Under the pieces are notes generated by a model. That model was given only the letters and a program-made list of their open reading frames with translations. It was not told the origin of the DNA and did not search any database. A DNA stretch of 5,982 nt from NCBI GenBank assembly GCA_937989795.1, contig CALKBB010000240.1, positions 1 through 5,982 on the forward strand. The letters are read 5' to 3'. The position numbers and the translations under genes are program-made. The stretch is from an uncultured Collinsella sp. Lineage in GTDB: Bacteria > Actinomycetota > Coriobacteriia > Coriobacteriales > Coriobacteriaceae. Of this stretch, positions 5,173 through 5,982 are shown piece after piece; within the stretch, counting starts at the first letter, position 1; each line of letters starts with the position of its first letter.

Positions 5173-5312
5173 TGCGTATTTGACGCAATCATCTCGATAC
5201 AGATCAATGACGCCCGTCGCTTTTTGGACGGAGCTAGACTGTTTAGCCGCCCTGAAGGTATATGCAGGGAGCATGTGATCGCAGGGCTTGAAAAGAAAGT
5301 TGAGCAAACACT
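5173..5312 (+). promoter_or_regulatory. Structured 5' leader of the last gene
   Basis: Three short stems are visible: TGCGT 5173-5177 with ACGCA 5183-5187; CCGTC 5214-5218 with GACGG 5227-5231; and CCCTG 5250-5254 with CAGGG 5265-5269. GCCCTG (5249-5254) could instead pair with CAGGGC (5282-5287), so the last stem has a competing partner nearer the start codon. rho genes are often autoregulated through their leaders; a similar role here is inference. Confidence 0.4.
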
Positions 5313-5982
5313 GTGTCTGATCAACAGCAAGAAAACGAAATAACGACGACGCAAGCCGCTCCCGCTGCACCGGTTGCGTCGGACCAGGTCGCGGCGCCCG
5401 CGCAAGCCTCGGCTCCTGAGACGCCTAAGGCTGCTTCGACGCCTACGCCTGTAGCGGCTGAGAAGGCCGTGTCTGCAACTGGTGAGGAGGCTGCTCCGGC
5501 AAAGCCCAAGCGTACGCGCCGCGCGGCCAAGCCTGCCGATGACGGCGAGGAGGTCACCAAGCCCAAGCGCCGTACCACGCGCACGACGCGCGCCAAGCGT
5601 ACCGTTGCAGCTGACTCCTCGGCGCCGATTTCCGATGAGGTCGCGCAGGCACGTGCGTTGGCGCAGATTAGCGAGGCTCAGGTGGTGCGCGCCCGCCGTC
5701 GTGCTGCCGAGCGTGAGGCCGCGGCTCTGACCGAGCTTGCAGCTCCGTTTGTGCCCGAGACGCCTGCCGCCACCGAGACCCCTGTCGCCGACCAGCCAAC
5801 CGAGAAGCCGGTACCGCGCACACGCCGTCGCACGGCTGCTAAGGCCGAGCAGGTTGCCGATCAGGTAACCCCCGAGCTCGCTGAGGCTTCGGTCCGTTCC
5901 GCGGCAGGGGAGGGCACATCGCCTGTTGAGCCCGCTGCGCCTGTCGAGGCCAGCGAAGTTCCCGTTGTCGATCCGGCTTTGC
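5313..5982 (+). CDS. rho: Probable transcription termination factor Rho, N-terminal disordered region, 3' end cut by window edge
   Basis: The GTG at 5313 is the only start codon soon after the in-frame stop at 5301-5303. The frame stays open to the edge, giving 223 residues of an unfinished protein. The ribosome site is weak (GAG at 5302-5304). The visible part is almost wholly low-complexity: Ala/Pro/Glu/Thr-rich with three basic clusters at residues 64-73 (KPKRTRRAAK), 83-96 (KPKRRTTRTTRAKR) and 165-177 (KPVPRTRRRTAAK). A probable charged helix lies at about 108-143. Actinobacterial Rho carries a long Lys/Arg-rich disordered insertion of this kind that aids RNA binding, and from general knowledge argS and rho are near each other in actinobacteria. 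However, neither the SAP-like Rho N-domain, the RNA-binding cold-shock fold nor the ATPase motifs are in view. RNase E/G or another nucleic-acid protein with a basic disordered N-terminus remains possible. That it is a real coding sequence is firm; its identity is moderate. Confidence 0.55.
   Translation, partial: MSDQQQENEITTTQAAPAAPVASDQVAAPAQASAPETPKAASTPTPVAAEKAVSATGEEAAPAKPKRTRRAAKPADDGEEVTKPKRRTTRTTRAKRTVAADSSAPISDEVAQARALAQISEAQVVRARRRAAEREAAALTELAAPFVPETPAATETPVADQPTEKPVPRTRRRTAAKAEQVADQVTPELAEASVRSAAGEGTSPVEPAAPVEASEVPVVDPAL

Larger units (their letters stand above)
4398..5312. other. Gene-free, repeat-rich intergenic region between argS and the last gene, 915 bp
   Basis: In order it holds the argS terminator, palindromic element A, a 78-bp linker, palindromic element B, an 84-bp spacer, a 25-bp hairpin, about 79 bp with no feature, then a promoter and leader. 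The short open frames here lack ribosome sites, run through the palindromes and show no codon bias, so none is annotated. In the 84-bp spacer, GGGGC (4916-4920) can pair with GCCCC (4931-4935). Confidence 0.75.

Noticed and set aside
5262..5291. 9-codon upstream ORF in the leader of the last gene
   Set aside because: The upstream AAGG is too close to the ATG, and a frame this short is expected by chance; not enough to annotate.

Overview
The window looks like chromosomal DNA from a high-GC actinobacterium of the class Coriobacteriia, most likely Collinsella or a close relative. This is inferred from the GC-rich, codon-biased genes, the gene content (proA, an HD hydrolase, a CarD-family regulator, argS, then a gene with a disordered Ala/Pro/Lys/Arg-rich N-terminus like actinobacterial Rho) and the style of the intergenic repeats. 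No database was searched.

Layout. Bases 2-928 (+) hold the C-terminal three quarters of proA (proline biosynthesis), cut by the left edge. It converges on an HD-domain hydrolase gene (1000-1599, -). Upstream of that gene, on the same strand, is a CarD/CdnL-type RNA polymerase-binding regulator (1716-2201, -). The HD gene is bracketed by two nearly identical 44/45-nt hairpin-terminator repeats in the same orientation. After a 342-bp divergent promoter region comes argS (2544-4397, +), complete, with a strong Shine-Dalgarno and its own terminator (4442-4475). The last gene (5313 to the edge, +) starts with GTG and encodes a low-complexity basic N-terminus, probably of transcription terminator Rho.

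The main point of interest is the roughly 915-bp gene-free stretch between argS and the last gene. It contains two ~150-bp palindromic elements (4524-4671 and 4750-4899). They appear to be diverged copies of one repeat family in opposite orientation: their cores align, while their arms differ between copies yet remain complementary within each copy. A third, unrelated 25-bp hairpin (4984-5060) has four deviations from Watson-Crick pairing, and all four are G-U pairs only if the plus strand is transcribed. Next come a probable promoter with an extended -10 box (5140-5167) and a structured leader of about 140 nt.

The genes do not form one pathway. ProA is metabolic, ArgS is translational, and CarD and the presumed Rho act on transcription initiation and termination. 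Three candidate promoters (carD, argS and the last gene) all carry a TGn extended -10, which suggests a shared housekeeping sigma-factor style.
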